DNA of 13,725 bases from Nocardioidaceae bacterium (GTDB lineage: Bacteria > Actinomycetota > Actinomycetes > Propionibacteriales > Nocardioidaceae). Numbering within the stretch: the stretch's first letter is position 1; the number at the start of each line of letters is the position of its first letter. The DNA lies in the NCBI GenBank assembly GCA_013696015.1, contig JACCZI010000306.1, positions 1-13,725 on the forward strand, in the 5' to 3' direction. The notes beneath the pieces are model-generated. The model was not told the DNA's origin. It worked only from the letters and a program-made list of their open reading frames with translations, and searched no databases. A program made the translations under genes and the position numbers. Positions 1-6,443 of the stretch are shown one piece after another.

Positions 1-929
<929 letters not shown>

Positions 930-930
<1 letters not shown>

Positions 931-1322
931 TGGCCGAGATGTTGCAGGTGGAGCTGGTCGCCGCCGACCGGGTGGTGTGGTCCGGAGAGGCCGACAGCGT
1001 CATTGCCCGGACCACCGAGGGTGACATCGGCATCTTGCTCGATCACGCCCCGATCCTGTCGCTTCTCGTCGAGGGCGTCGTCGAGGTGCGCACCGAGTCC
1101 GGCGATCGGGTGGTCGCAGCCGTCGACGCGGGCTTCTTGTCGGTCGCGCAGAACCGGGTCTCCATCCTTGCCGAAGAGGCCCAGCTATCGAACGAGATCG
1201 ACGTCGAGCAGGCGCGGCAGCAGGCCGAGCGAGCCAGGTCTGCCGGTGACGAGGACGATGAGGCGGTGGAAGCGGGCCGGCGCGCCGAAGCGCGGGTCCG
1301 CGCGGTGGAGCGGGCTTCCTAG
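930..1322 (+). CDS. atpC: F1F0 ATP synthase subunit epsilon
   Basis: Epsilon is part of the central stalk of F1 and modulates ATP hydrolysis. The protein has 130 residues, normal for the family. The N-terminal beta-sandwich (about 4-85) carries the typical EGDIGILLDHAPILSLL stretch (30-46). The C-terminal helical part (about 88-130) is charged and rich in Ala, Arg and Glu. The ATG at 930 is chosen because it overlaps the atpD stop by one base; an ATG at 939 is possible but less likely. This is the last gene of the atp operon. Its TAG stop overlaps the TAG of the opposite-strand adenosyltransferase inside the palindrome CCTAGG, so there is no room for a dedicated terminator. Confidence 0.96.
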
Positions 1323-1906
1323 GCCTGGTCGCGGTGGTGTTCGCCACCGGGCTGCCACAGCACGTCTCCTTGGAGCCGGTTGGCGTGACGGGCCAGGATG
1401 AACAGCAGGTCACTGAGCCGGTTGAGGTAGCGTGCGGTCACGACGTTCATGGCCTCGGCGTGCTCCTGCAGGGCTGCCCAGGCCGACCGTTCAGCTCTTC
1501 TGCTGACAGTGCGCGCGACGTGGAGCAGCGCTGCACCTGCGGTGCCACCCGGCAGGATGAACGACCGCAGCGGTGCCAGCGGCTCGTTGTAGTGGTCGCA
1601 CCATTGCTCGAGCCGGTCCACGTAGTCCGGCCGCACTCGCAAGGGTGTGATCTGCGAGTCCTTGACCACCGGGCAGGACAGGTCGGCTCCCACGTCGAAC
1701 AGATCGTTCTGCACCTGCCGCAGCACCGCGACCACGTCGTCATCGAGGTCTCCGAGGGCAAGTGCGCAGCCGATCGCCGAGTTGGCCTCGTCGACATCGG
1801 CGTATGCCTGGAGCCGAAGGTCGGTCTTGGTGGTCGAGCTCATGTCGCCCAGTCGTGTGGTGCCGTCGTCGCCGGTGCGGGTATAGATGCGCGTGAGGTT
1901 GACCAT
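1319..1906 (-). CDS. pduO: PduO-type ATP:cob(I)alamin adenosyltransferase
   Basis: This enzyme transfers the adenosyl group of ATP to cob(I)alamin to make adenosylcobalamin, the cofactor of acyl-CoA mutases. The 195-residue length fits the PduO/MMAB family. Family motifs are visible: YTRTGDDGTT near the N-terminus (8-17, ATP binding), the Arg-rich helix with HVARTVSRRAER (129-140), the YLNRLSDLLFILAR helix (160-173), and the terminal DVLWQPG. The ATG at 1906 places the YTRTGDDGTT motif at the usual distance. A TAGGCT hexamer ends 7 bases before this ATG, which suggests a leaderless transcript, although the small gene upstream on the same strand is only 24 bases away and could also read through. 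The cofactor made here is needed by MeaA at 3713-5704. No B12 riboswitch is seen nearby. Confidence 0.95.
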   Translation of the reverse strand: MVNLTRIYTRTGDDGTTRLGDMSSTTKTDLRLQAYADVDEANSAIGCALALGDLDDDVVAVLRQVQNDLFDVGADLSCPVVKDSQITPLRVRPDYVDRLEQWCDHYNEPLAPLRSFILPGGTAGAALLHVARTVSRRAERSAWAALQEHAEAMNVVTARYLNRLSDLLFILARHANRLQGDVLWQPGGEHHRDQA

Positions 1907-1913
1907 GCCGGTC

Positions 1914-1919
1914 AGCCTA
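1914..1919 (-). promoter_or_regulatory. Candidate -10 box of a leaderless promoter for the adenosyltransferase
   Basis: On the minus strand TAGGCT is followed by 7 bases (GACCGGC) and then the ATG at 1906. In actinobacteria a TANNNT box at this distance places the transcription start on or next to the A of the ATG. I see no clear -35 and no good Shine-Dalgarno. The same hexamer occurs before the dehydrogenase (2312) and MeaA (3701). Confidence 0.4.
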
Positions 1920-1930
1920 GGGGCCGCCTC

Positions 1931-2251
1931 TCACTGCTTCTCGCGCGCCAGCCGCACGAGCAGGTCACGGGCCGCCTCGGTTTGTGCGGGCCACACCAAC
2001 AGCAGCTGCTCGGAACTCGGGCCGGTTGTCGTGGCCGCTATCCCGGCGGCCCTGAGTGCCTTGACCATGAGCTGCGCGGTGACCGGGTCGTGCACGGTCG
2101 TCACGGGGACGAGCATGCCGTGCTGTCCGACCACCGGGCGGCCGGCGCGACCCGATGGGGCCGGTCGGTGCGCCCAGCGCAGCACCATCGCGAGCAGACC
2201 GACCAGCAGCAGGCCGACCACGGGCAGGAAGAAGTAGTCGGTGGCAGACAT
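1931..2251 (-). CDS. Small membrane-anchored protein with a DUF2007-like soluble domain
   Basis: This is a 106-residue protein of unknown function. Residues about 7-26 form one hydrophobic membrane helix (FLPVVGLLLVGLLAMVLRW), with a short Pro/Arg-rich linker after it. The soluble part (about 45-106) has the pattern VPVTTVHDP..AQLMVKALRAAGI followed by a short strand and AARDLLVRLA. This resembles the DUF2007 type of small putative signal-transducing domain, but the match is weak and made by eye. The ATG at 2251 is chosen because it begins just before the membrane helix; upstream codons in the frame look non-coding. It lies 24 bases upstream of the adenosyltransferase on the same strand, so the two may be co-transcribed. 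A link to cobalamin metabolism is only a guess from position. Confidence 0.72.
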   Translation of the reverse strand: MSATDYFFLPVVGLLLVGLLAMVLRWAHRPAPSGRAGRPVVGQHGMLVPVTTVHDPVTAQLMVKALRAAGIAATTTGPSSEQLLLVWPAQTEAARDLLVRLAREKQ

Positions 2252-2311
2252 CGGGCTGACCGGCACCCGCCCAGTGTGCACCCGCTCAACGGCGGAGGCA
2301 CCTTCGGTGGC

Positions 2312-2348
2312 TAGGCTCCTGGGCCGACGACAGCCCGGGCGGAAGGGA
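2312..2348 (+). promoter_or_regulatory. Candidate promoter -10 and ribosome binding site of the stand-alone dehydrogenase
   Basis: TAGGCT at 2312-2317 is a plausible actinobacterial -10 box, with a transcription start expected near 2324. The short leader then carries GGAAGGGA (2341-2348), a good Shine-Dalgarno 5 bases before the ATG at 2354. No convincing -35 is visible. Unlike MeaA, this gene appears to have a leader. Confidence 0.4.
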
Positions 2349-2353
2349 CGCGT

Positions 2354-3205
2354 ATGCCAGGCACGCTGACGGTCGTGGGTGCCGGCCTGATGGGTGCCGG
2401 CATTGCGCAGGTGGCTGCCGGCGCCGGCTGGCAGGTGACTATGCGAGACGTGACGCCGGACGCCCTGGTGCGTGGTCAGGCGGCAGTCGAGAGGTCGTTG
2501 TCGCGGTTCGTGCGCAAGGGGACACTGAGCTCCGACGAACGAGACGCCACCTTGGCGCGGATCACCACGACCACTGACCTGGACGCCGCCGCCGCCTCGG
2601 ACGTCGTCGTGGAGGCGGTGTTCGAGAGCCTGGCGGTCAAGCACGCGGTCTTTCGCGACCTCGACCGCATCTGCTCGCCGGGCGCGTTGCTGGCGACGAA
2701 CACCTCAGCCATCCCGATCACCAAGATTGCCGCCGTGACCGAGCGGCCGGAGTCGGTGGTGGGGACTCACTTCTTCTCGCCGGTGCCGATGATGATGCTG
2801 TGCGAGCTGGTCCGCGGGCATAAGACCGGCGACGAGACGTTGCAGCGGGCCCGCGACTTTGCCGAGGAGCTCGGCAAGACCTGCATCGTCGTCACCCGTG
2901 ACGTCGCGGGCTTCGTGACCACGCGGTTGGTCAGCGCGCTCGTCGTCGAGGCGATTCGGCTGCACGAGAGCGGTGTCGCCAGCGCGGAGGACATCGACAC
3001 CGCCTGCCGGCTGGGCTTTGGCCACGTTATGGGCCCGTTGGCCACCGTTGACCTCACCGGCGTGGACGTGCTGCGTGACGCCACAGCAACCATCTACGCC
3101 GAGACAGGCGATCCGAAGTTTTTCCCCCCGGAGGAGCTCGCCCGCATGGTCGATGCCGGCGACCTCGGCCGCAAGAGCGGTCGTGGCTTCTACCGCTACG
3201 AGTGA
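2354..3205 (+). CDS. 3-hydroxyacyl-CoA (3-hydroxybutyryl-CoA) dehydrogenase, single module
   Basis: This family interconverts (S)-3-hydroxyacyl-CoA and 3-oxoacyl-CoA with NAD(H) in the cytoplasm. The 283-residue length is typical of a single HBD/FadB2-like module. The Rossmann motif GAGLMGAG is at 9-16, and Asp32 at the end of beta-2 suggests NAD preference. TNTSAIP (115-121) gives the active-site Ser118, THFFSPVP (138-145) gives catalytic His139, and Glu151 follows. The family's active-site Asn in GF(I/V)VNR is replaced: the sequence reads GFVTTR (187-191), with Thr190. The C-terminal dimerisation domain with MGPLATVDLTGVD and LGRKSGRGFY is complete. The ATG at 2354 is supported by GGAAGGGA upstream. 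It may feed crotonyl-CoA formation for Ccr or act in beta-oxidation; the exact substrate is unknown. Confidence 0.9.
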   Translation: MPGTLTVVGAGLMGAGIAQVAAGAGWQVTMRDVTPDALVRGQAAVERSLSRFVRKGTLSSDERDATLARITTTTDLDAAAASDVVVEAVFESLAVKHAVFRDLDRICSPGALLATNTSAIPITKIAAVTERPESVVGTHFFSPVPMMMLCELVRGHKTGDETLQRARDFAEELGKTCIVVTRDVAGFVTTRLVSALVVEAIRLHESGVASAEDIDTACRLGFGHVMGPLATVDLTGVDVLRDATATIYAETGDPKFFPPEELARMVDAGDLGRKSGRGFYRYE

Positions 3206-3254
3206 GCGGTCCTCGCGCAACTGCGGAGCGACGCGCCGTAGCGACTCAGGCGCG

Positions 3255-3284
3255 GTGCGTGCCTTTTTCGCCAAAAGGCGGCAC
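3255..3284 (+). terminator. Stem-loop between the dehydrogenase and STAS genes
   Basis: GCCTTTT (3261-3267) and AAAAGGC (3273-3279) form a perfect 7-bp stem around the loop TCGCC. The stem extends through a T-G pair and GTGC/GCAC (3255-3258 with 3281-3284), with one bulged G at 3259. No U-tract follows, so it is not a classic intrinsic terminator, but actinobacterial terminators often lack one. It sits 50 bases after the dehydrogenase stop and 69 before the STAS start. It could instead be an mRNA-stabilising hairpin. Confidence 0.45.
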
Positions 3285-3297
3285 GATGGTCTCCGGT

Positions 3298-3324
3298 GGC
3301 AACCCAGGCCGCCTGTGGTGCGTC
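3298..3324 (+). promoter_or_regulatory. Possible ECF-type promoter before the STAS gene
   Basis: GGCAACC at 3298-3304 and CGTC at 3321-3324 are separated by 16 bases, resembling the GGAAC/CGTY pattern of ECF sigma factor promoters. A start near 3331 would leave a leader of about 20 bases containing the GGGGAG ribosome binding site (3343-3348). Short degenerate motifs like these arise by chance, so this is tentative. Confidence 0.22.
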
Positions 3325-3353
3325 CACTAAGTAGCAGAATCCGGGGAGTTGTC

Positions 3354-3692
3354 ATGACGGACGCCATCCGGCCCGAGACCGGGGCCGGGCTGCACGTCGG
3401 TACCGCCGTGATCGTCGTGACGCGGCGGCTCGACCGCTCGAGTGTGCCCCAGGTGCGCGAGGACCTGTCACGGGCGATCGAGCGAGAGCACGGTGACGTC
3501 GTCCTCGACCTCGCCACGGTGGAGTGGGTGGACACGACCGGGCTGGGGCTGCTCGTCTCCGCACACCGTCGGTTGCTCCTTCAGCAGCGCCGCCTCGTCC
3601 TCCGCGGCTGCCGGCCACGGGTCCGCCGGGCGCTGGCGATGACCCGCCTGAACCGCGTCCTGCGCCTGGAACCGAACCTCGGGCAGGTGTGA
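3354..3692 (+). CDS. Orphan STAS-domain protein (anti-anti-sigma factor-like)
   Basis: This 112-residue protein is a single STAS domain, the fold of anti-sigma factor antagonists such as SpoIIAA/RsbV. The pattern is seen in the strand VVLDLATVEWVDTTGLGLLVSAHRRL (about 49-74), which matches the D-(S/T)-(S/T)-G-L-G phosphorylation loop; here it reads Asp60-Thr61-Thr62-Gly63. The position normally holding the phosphorylated Ser is Thr61. The C-terminal part (LRGCRPRVRRALAMTRLNRVLRL) matches the end of STAS domains. The ATG at 3354 is supported by GGGGAG 5-6 bases upstream; the same frame is open further upstream but without coding character. No anti-sigma kinase or sigma factor gene is adjacent, so its partner is unknown. 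In the family, unphosphorylated protein binds the anti-sigma kinase and frees the sigma factor. Confidence 0.85.
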   Translation: MTDAIRPETGAGLHVGTAVIVVTRRLDRSSVPQVREDLSRAIEREHGDVVLDLATVEWVDTTGLGLLVSAHRRLLLQQRRLVLRGCRPRVRRALAMTRLNRVLRLEPNLGQV

Positions 3693-3700
3693 CCGCGTCC

Positions 3701-3706
3701 TAGGCT
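3701..3706 (+). promoter_or_regulatory. Candidate -10 box of a leaderless meaA promoter
   Basis: TAGGCT is followed by 6 bases (GGGCGC) and the MeaA ATG at 3713. At this spacing transcription would begin at or next to the ATG, and there is no Shine-Dalgarno in between. The box lies 9 bases after the STAS stop, giving meaA its own promoter. No clear -35 is seen. Confidence 0.42.
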
Positions 3707-3712
3707 GGGCGC

Positions 3713-5704
3713 ATGTCCGATCCGTCGCGTCAGCGCGACACACCATGGCTGATGCGGACGTACGCGGGCCACAGCTCAGCGGCAGAGTCGAACGTGCTCT
3801 ACCAGCGCAACCTCGACAAGGGCCAGACCGGACTCTCGGTCGCCTTCGACCTGCCGACGCAGACCGGCTACGACCCCGATTCGGAGCTGTCTCGCGGCGA
3901 GGTCGGGAAGGTCGGTGTGCCGATCGCTCACCTGGGCGACATGCGCGCACTGTTCAGCTCGATCCCCCTCGAGGCGATGAACACGTCGATGACGATCAAC
4001 GCCACCGCGATGTGGCTGTTGGCGCTGTACCAGGTCGTGGCCGAGGAGCAGGGGGCCGAGGTGGCTGCTCTGACCGGGACGACGCAGAACGACATCATCA
4101 AGGAGTACCTGTCTCGAGGCACCTACGTCTTCCCACCCGAGCACTCCTTGCGCCTGACGACCGACACGATCGCGTACACGCTGGCCGAGATGCCGGCCTG
4201 GAACCCGATCAACATCTGCAGCTATCACCTGCAGGAGGCTGGCGCGACTCCGGTCCAGGAGCTCGCGTACGCCTTGTGCACTGCGATCGCGGTCCTCGAT
4301 GGCGTACGCGACTCGGGTCAGGTGCCGCCCGAGCGGTTCGACGCCGTCGTGGGACGCATCTCGTTCTTCGTCAACGCCAGCGTGCGCTTCGTCGAGGAGC
4401 TGTGCAAGATGCGCGCGTTCGTAGCCTTGTGGGACGAGCTCACCGCGACCCGCTACGGGGTGCGCGACGCCCGGATGCGGCGATTCCGCTACGGGGTCCA
4501 GGTCAACTCGCTCGGCCTCACCGAGGTGCAGCCCGAGAACAACGTCCAGCGCATCGTGCTCGAGATGTTGGGTGTGACCCTGTCCAAGGATGCGCGCGCC
4601 CGCGCCGTCCAGCTGCCCGCCTGGAACGAGGCACTGGGCCTGCCCCGGCCGTGGGACCAGCAGTGGTCGCTGCGGTTGCAGCAGGTGCTCGCGTACGAGT
4701 CCGACCTGCTGGACTACGACGACATCTTTGCCGGTTCGACGGTGGTCGACGCCAAGGTCGAGGGTCTCATGGGCGCGGCACGGGACGAGATCGACCGGGT
4801 GCAGGCCATGGGCGGAGCGGTCGCCGCGGTGGAGTCCGGCTACATGAAGCAGCAGCTCGTGGCCTCGCACGCGCTGCGGCGGTCGCGGATCGAAGCAGGG
4901 GAGAACGTGGTTGTCGGTGTCAACGCCTTCACCCGGACCGAAGCGTCACCGCTGACCGCGGACGGCGACGCCGCGATACAAAGCCCTGACCCGCAGGCGG
5001 AAGCCCATGCCGTGGCCTCGGTGCGGAGCTGGCGGACCCAGCGCGACAGCTCGGCGGCCCAGGAGGCGCTGCGCCGGGTGGCTGTGGACGCCAGGTCCGG
5101 GGCGAACCTGATGTCGGCGACATTGGCTGCGGCACGCGCGGGTGTCACAACGGGGGAGTGGACAGGAACCCTTCGTGAGGTTTTCGGGGAGTACCGGGCG
5201 CCGACAGGCGTGACGGGCGCCGTGGGCCTCGCTCCTGCCGACGCGGACCTGGTGGCGGTGCGCGAGCAGGTCCGGGCGACGGGCGTTGAGCTAGGGCGCA
5301 GGTTGCGCTTGCTGGTCGCCAAACCCGGCCTGGACGGCCATTCCAACGGTGCCGAACAGGTCGCGGTACGCGCCAGGGACGCTGGTTTCGAGGTCGTATA
5401 CCAGGGCATCCGCCTCACCCCCCGCGACATCGTGGCCGCCGCGGTCGCCGAGGACGTGCACTGCGTCGGTCTGTCCATCCTGTCCGGCTCCCACCTGGAA
5501 CTCGTGCCGGCGGTGCTGGTCGGGCTGGCCAGGGCCGGTGCGGAAGGTGTCCCGGTGGTGGTCGGTGGCATCATTCCCGGTGCGGACGCCGAGGTGCTAC
5601 TCGCGCAGGGCGTCGCCGCGGTGTTCACGCCCAAGGACTTCAGCCTGACGGCGATAATGGCGCGGGTGGTCGCCGTCATCCGGGCGGCCCACGGTCTGAG
5701 CTGA
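3713..5704 (+). CDS. meaA: Ethylmalonyl-CoA mutase (MeaA), AdoCbl-dependent
   Basis: This enzyme rearranges ethylmalonyl-CoA to methylsuccinyl-CoA by an adenosylcobalamin radical mechanism, a key step of the ethylmalonyl-CoA pathway. The 663-residue chain is full length for MeaA/Ecm. The catalytic TIM-barrel domain (about 10-500) begins with the family hallmark PWLMRTYAGHSSA and GLSVAFDLPTQTGYDPD, then NTSMTINATAMW, GTTQNDIIKEY, NPINICSYHLQEAGATP, and NSLGLTEVQPENNVQRI. The C-terminal B12-binding domain (about 528-663) has the base-off/His-on motif D541-G-H543-S-N-G546, then GLSILSGSHLELV and VVVGGIIPGAD. These features favour ethylmalonyl-CoA mutase over methylmalonyl-CoA or isobutyryl-CoA mutase, although substrate choice was judged by eye. 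The ATG at 3713 follows a TAGGCT box by 6 bases, suggesting leaderless expression. Its last 29 bases overlap the opposite-strand XRE gene. Confidence 0.94.
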   Translation: MSDPSRQRDTPWLMRTYAGHSSAAESNVLYQRNLDKGQTGLSVAFDLPTQTGYDPDSELSRGEVGKVGVPIAHLGDMRALFSSIPLEAMNTSMTINATAMWLLALYQVVAEEQGAEVAALTGTTQNDIIKEYLSRGTYVFPPEHSLRLTTDTIAYTLAEMPAWNPINICSYHLQEAGATPVQELAYALCTAIAVLDGVRDSGQVPPERFDAVVGRISFFVNASVRFVEELCKMRAFVALWDELTATRYGVRDARMRRFRYGVQVNSLGLTEVQPENNVQRIVLEMLGVTLSKDARARAVQLPAWNEALGLPRPWDQQWSLRLQQVLAYESDLLDYDDIFAGSTVVDAKVEGLMGAARDEIDRVQAMGGAVAAVESGYMKQQLVASHALRRSRIEAGENVVVGVNAFTRTEASPLTADGDAAIQSPDPQAEAHAVASVRSWRTQRDSSAAQEALRRVAVDARSGANLMSATLAAARAGVTTGEWTGTLREVFGEYRAPTGVTGAVGLAPADADLVAVREQVRATGVELGRRLRLLVAKPGLDGHSNGAEQVAVRARDAGFEVVYQGIRLTPRDIVAAAVAEDVHCVGLSILSGSHLELVPAVLVGLARAGAEGVPVVVGGIIPGADAEVLLAQGVAAVFTPKDFSLTAIMARVVAVIRAAHGLS

Positions 5705-6296
5705 CGACCTGGTCGGCTGGTTGGGACTTCTCGCGAGGAGGGTCGAACAGCCGCAAGATCCCGAGCCGGTACTGCCACTGAGCTACCTCGGGCCAGCTCG
5801 GGTAGCCGTTCGTCGACACCCAGTCCATGTCTTGCTGCACCGGCGGGCGCGGCCACACGCCCAGGACGCCGAAGTCACCGTCCAACCGGGCGATGTCACG
5901 ACTGTCCCGATTCAAGAACCACGTCCAACGAGATGGCCGTGTCCGGCGATGCGGATCGATGATGCGCTGCCACCGCCGCTCGAAGTCCACCTGTTGTTCG
6001 GGTTTGGCAATGACGTCGAGGTGCGCGGGCACGCGCCGTCCCGCCTCATCGCGGCGGTCGTCAAAGAGGAACTCGTCCACCTCGTCACCGTCGATGCGCC
6101 GCACCGCGATCTCAAAGCCTGTCGTCCGCAACAGTCGGGCCGCGGTCTCGAGCGGGACACACACGCGGGCGGTTTCGATGTCGGCGATCGTCGACTTCGG
6201 CACACCGGACCACCGCGCGAGCTGACGTTGGCTGAAGTCAGCGTCTCGGCGGGCGAATCGCAGGACGTGGCTGAACCACGGACCGATCCGGTGCAC
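5676..6296 (-). CDS. XRE-type helix-turn-helix protein with an unrecognised C-terminal domain
   Basis: The N-terminal part (about 5-60) is an XRE/Cro-like HTH: FSQRQLARWSGVPKSTIADIE is the typical helix 2-turn-helix 3 pattern, followed by LETAARLLRTTGFEI. The remaining 140 or so residues are rich in Trp, Arg and Asp (RWTWFLNRDSRDIARLDGDFGVLGVW, VSTNGYPSWPEVAQWQYRLGILRLF), and I do not recognise a family. I prefer GTG at 6296 (206 residues): the HTH begins at once, and codons upstream include CTA, AGA and ACA, unlike the neighbours. The alternative is ATG at 6404 (242 residues). Neither has a strong Shine-Dalgarno. The 3' end overlaps meaA by 29 bases. Codon bias is somewhat weaker than in flanking genes. 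It diverges from the oxidase gene and may regulate it or itself. Confidence 0.72.
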   Translation of the reverse strand: MHRIGPWFSHVLRFARRDADFSQRQLARWSGVPKSTIADIETARVCVPLETAARLLRTTGFEIAVRRIDGDEVDEFLFDDRRDEAGRRVPAHLDVIAKPEQQVDFERRWQRIIDPHRRTRPSRWTWFLNRDSRDIARLDGDFGVLGVWPRPPVQQDMDWVSTNGYPSWPEVAQWQYRLGILRLFDPPREKSQPADQVVSSDRGPPG

Positions 6297-6319
6297 ATCC
6301 TGAAGTCTGGTCTCGCTGC

Positions 6320-6375
6320 CACACCGACGGGAATCGCGGATCGCAGCTGTGGACAGTCGGGACGCGGTCGGTGTG
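6320..6375. repeat. Spaced 9-bp inverted repeat, candidate operator
   Basis: CACACCGAC (6320-6328) and its exact reverse complement GTCGGTGTG (6367-6375) lie with centres 47 bp apart, about 4.5 helical turns. A smaller dyad, CTGT-GG-ACAG (6347-6356), lies nearly at the centre. All are in the 147-bp region between the XRE regulator and the oxidase gene, just upstream of the possible oxidase -10 at 6399. Binding by the XRE protein is inference only. Confidence 0.35.
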
Positions 6376-6398
6376 AGTGGAGGGGGCGTCCGGGGTCT

Positions 6399-6404
6399 TA
6401 GCAT
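6399..6404 (+). promoter_or_regulatory. Possible -10 box of the oxidase gene
   Basis: TAGCAT in a GC-rich stretch would give a start near 6411 and a leader of about 33 bases that contains the GGAAGG ribosome binding site at 6429-6434. No -35 is apparent. The box overlaps the alternative ATG (6402-6404, minus strand) of the XRE gene. Confidence 0.3.
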
Positions 6405-6428
6405 GGGCGGGAGGCGCGCGCCGGCGTC

Positions 6429-6434
6429 GGAAGG
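6429..6434 (+). promoter_or_regulatory. Ribosome binding site that decides the oxidase start
   Basis: GGAAGG abuts the first in-frame ATG (6435), which leaves no spacing, but lies 9 bases before the second ATG (6444). The second ATG also opens directly into the FAD-binding strand MRVIVVGAG, so 6444 is the better start. Confidence 0.7.
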
Positions 6435-6443
6435 ATGCGGCTC

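Noticed and set aside
2252..2311. Promoter for the small membrane protein (TTGAGC seen on the minus strand)
   Set aside because: A -35-like TTGAGC exists, but no acceptable -10 lies 16-19 bases downstream, so it is not reported as a feature.
1334..2314. 326-codon plus-strand frame over the adenosyltransferase and the small membrane protein
   Set aside because: It is antisense to two genes with clear family motifs or a membrane helix, and its translation looks like reversed codons.
3206..3353. Cobalamin riboswitch sought near the B12-related genes
   Set aside because: No B12-box-like core is seen, the gap is shorter than such elements, and meaA and the adenosyltransferase appear leaderless, leaving no room for one.
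3776..4870. 364-codon open frame on the minus strand inside meaA
   Set aside because: It lies wholly opposite conserved MeaA catalytic-domain motifs and has no protein-like pattern of its own.
4840..5856. 338-codon minus-strand frame over the MeaA C-terminus
   Set aside because: It covers the conserved B12-binding domain on the other strand and shows only low-complexity Ala/Ser/Thr/Arg composition.
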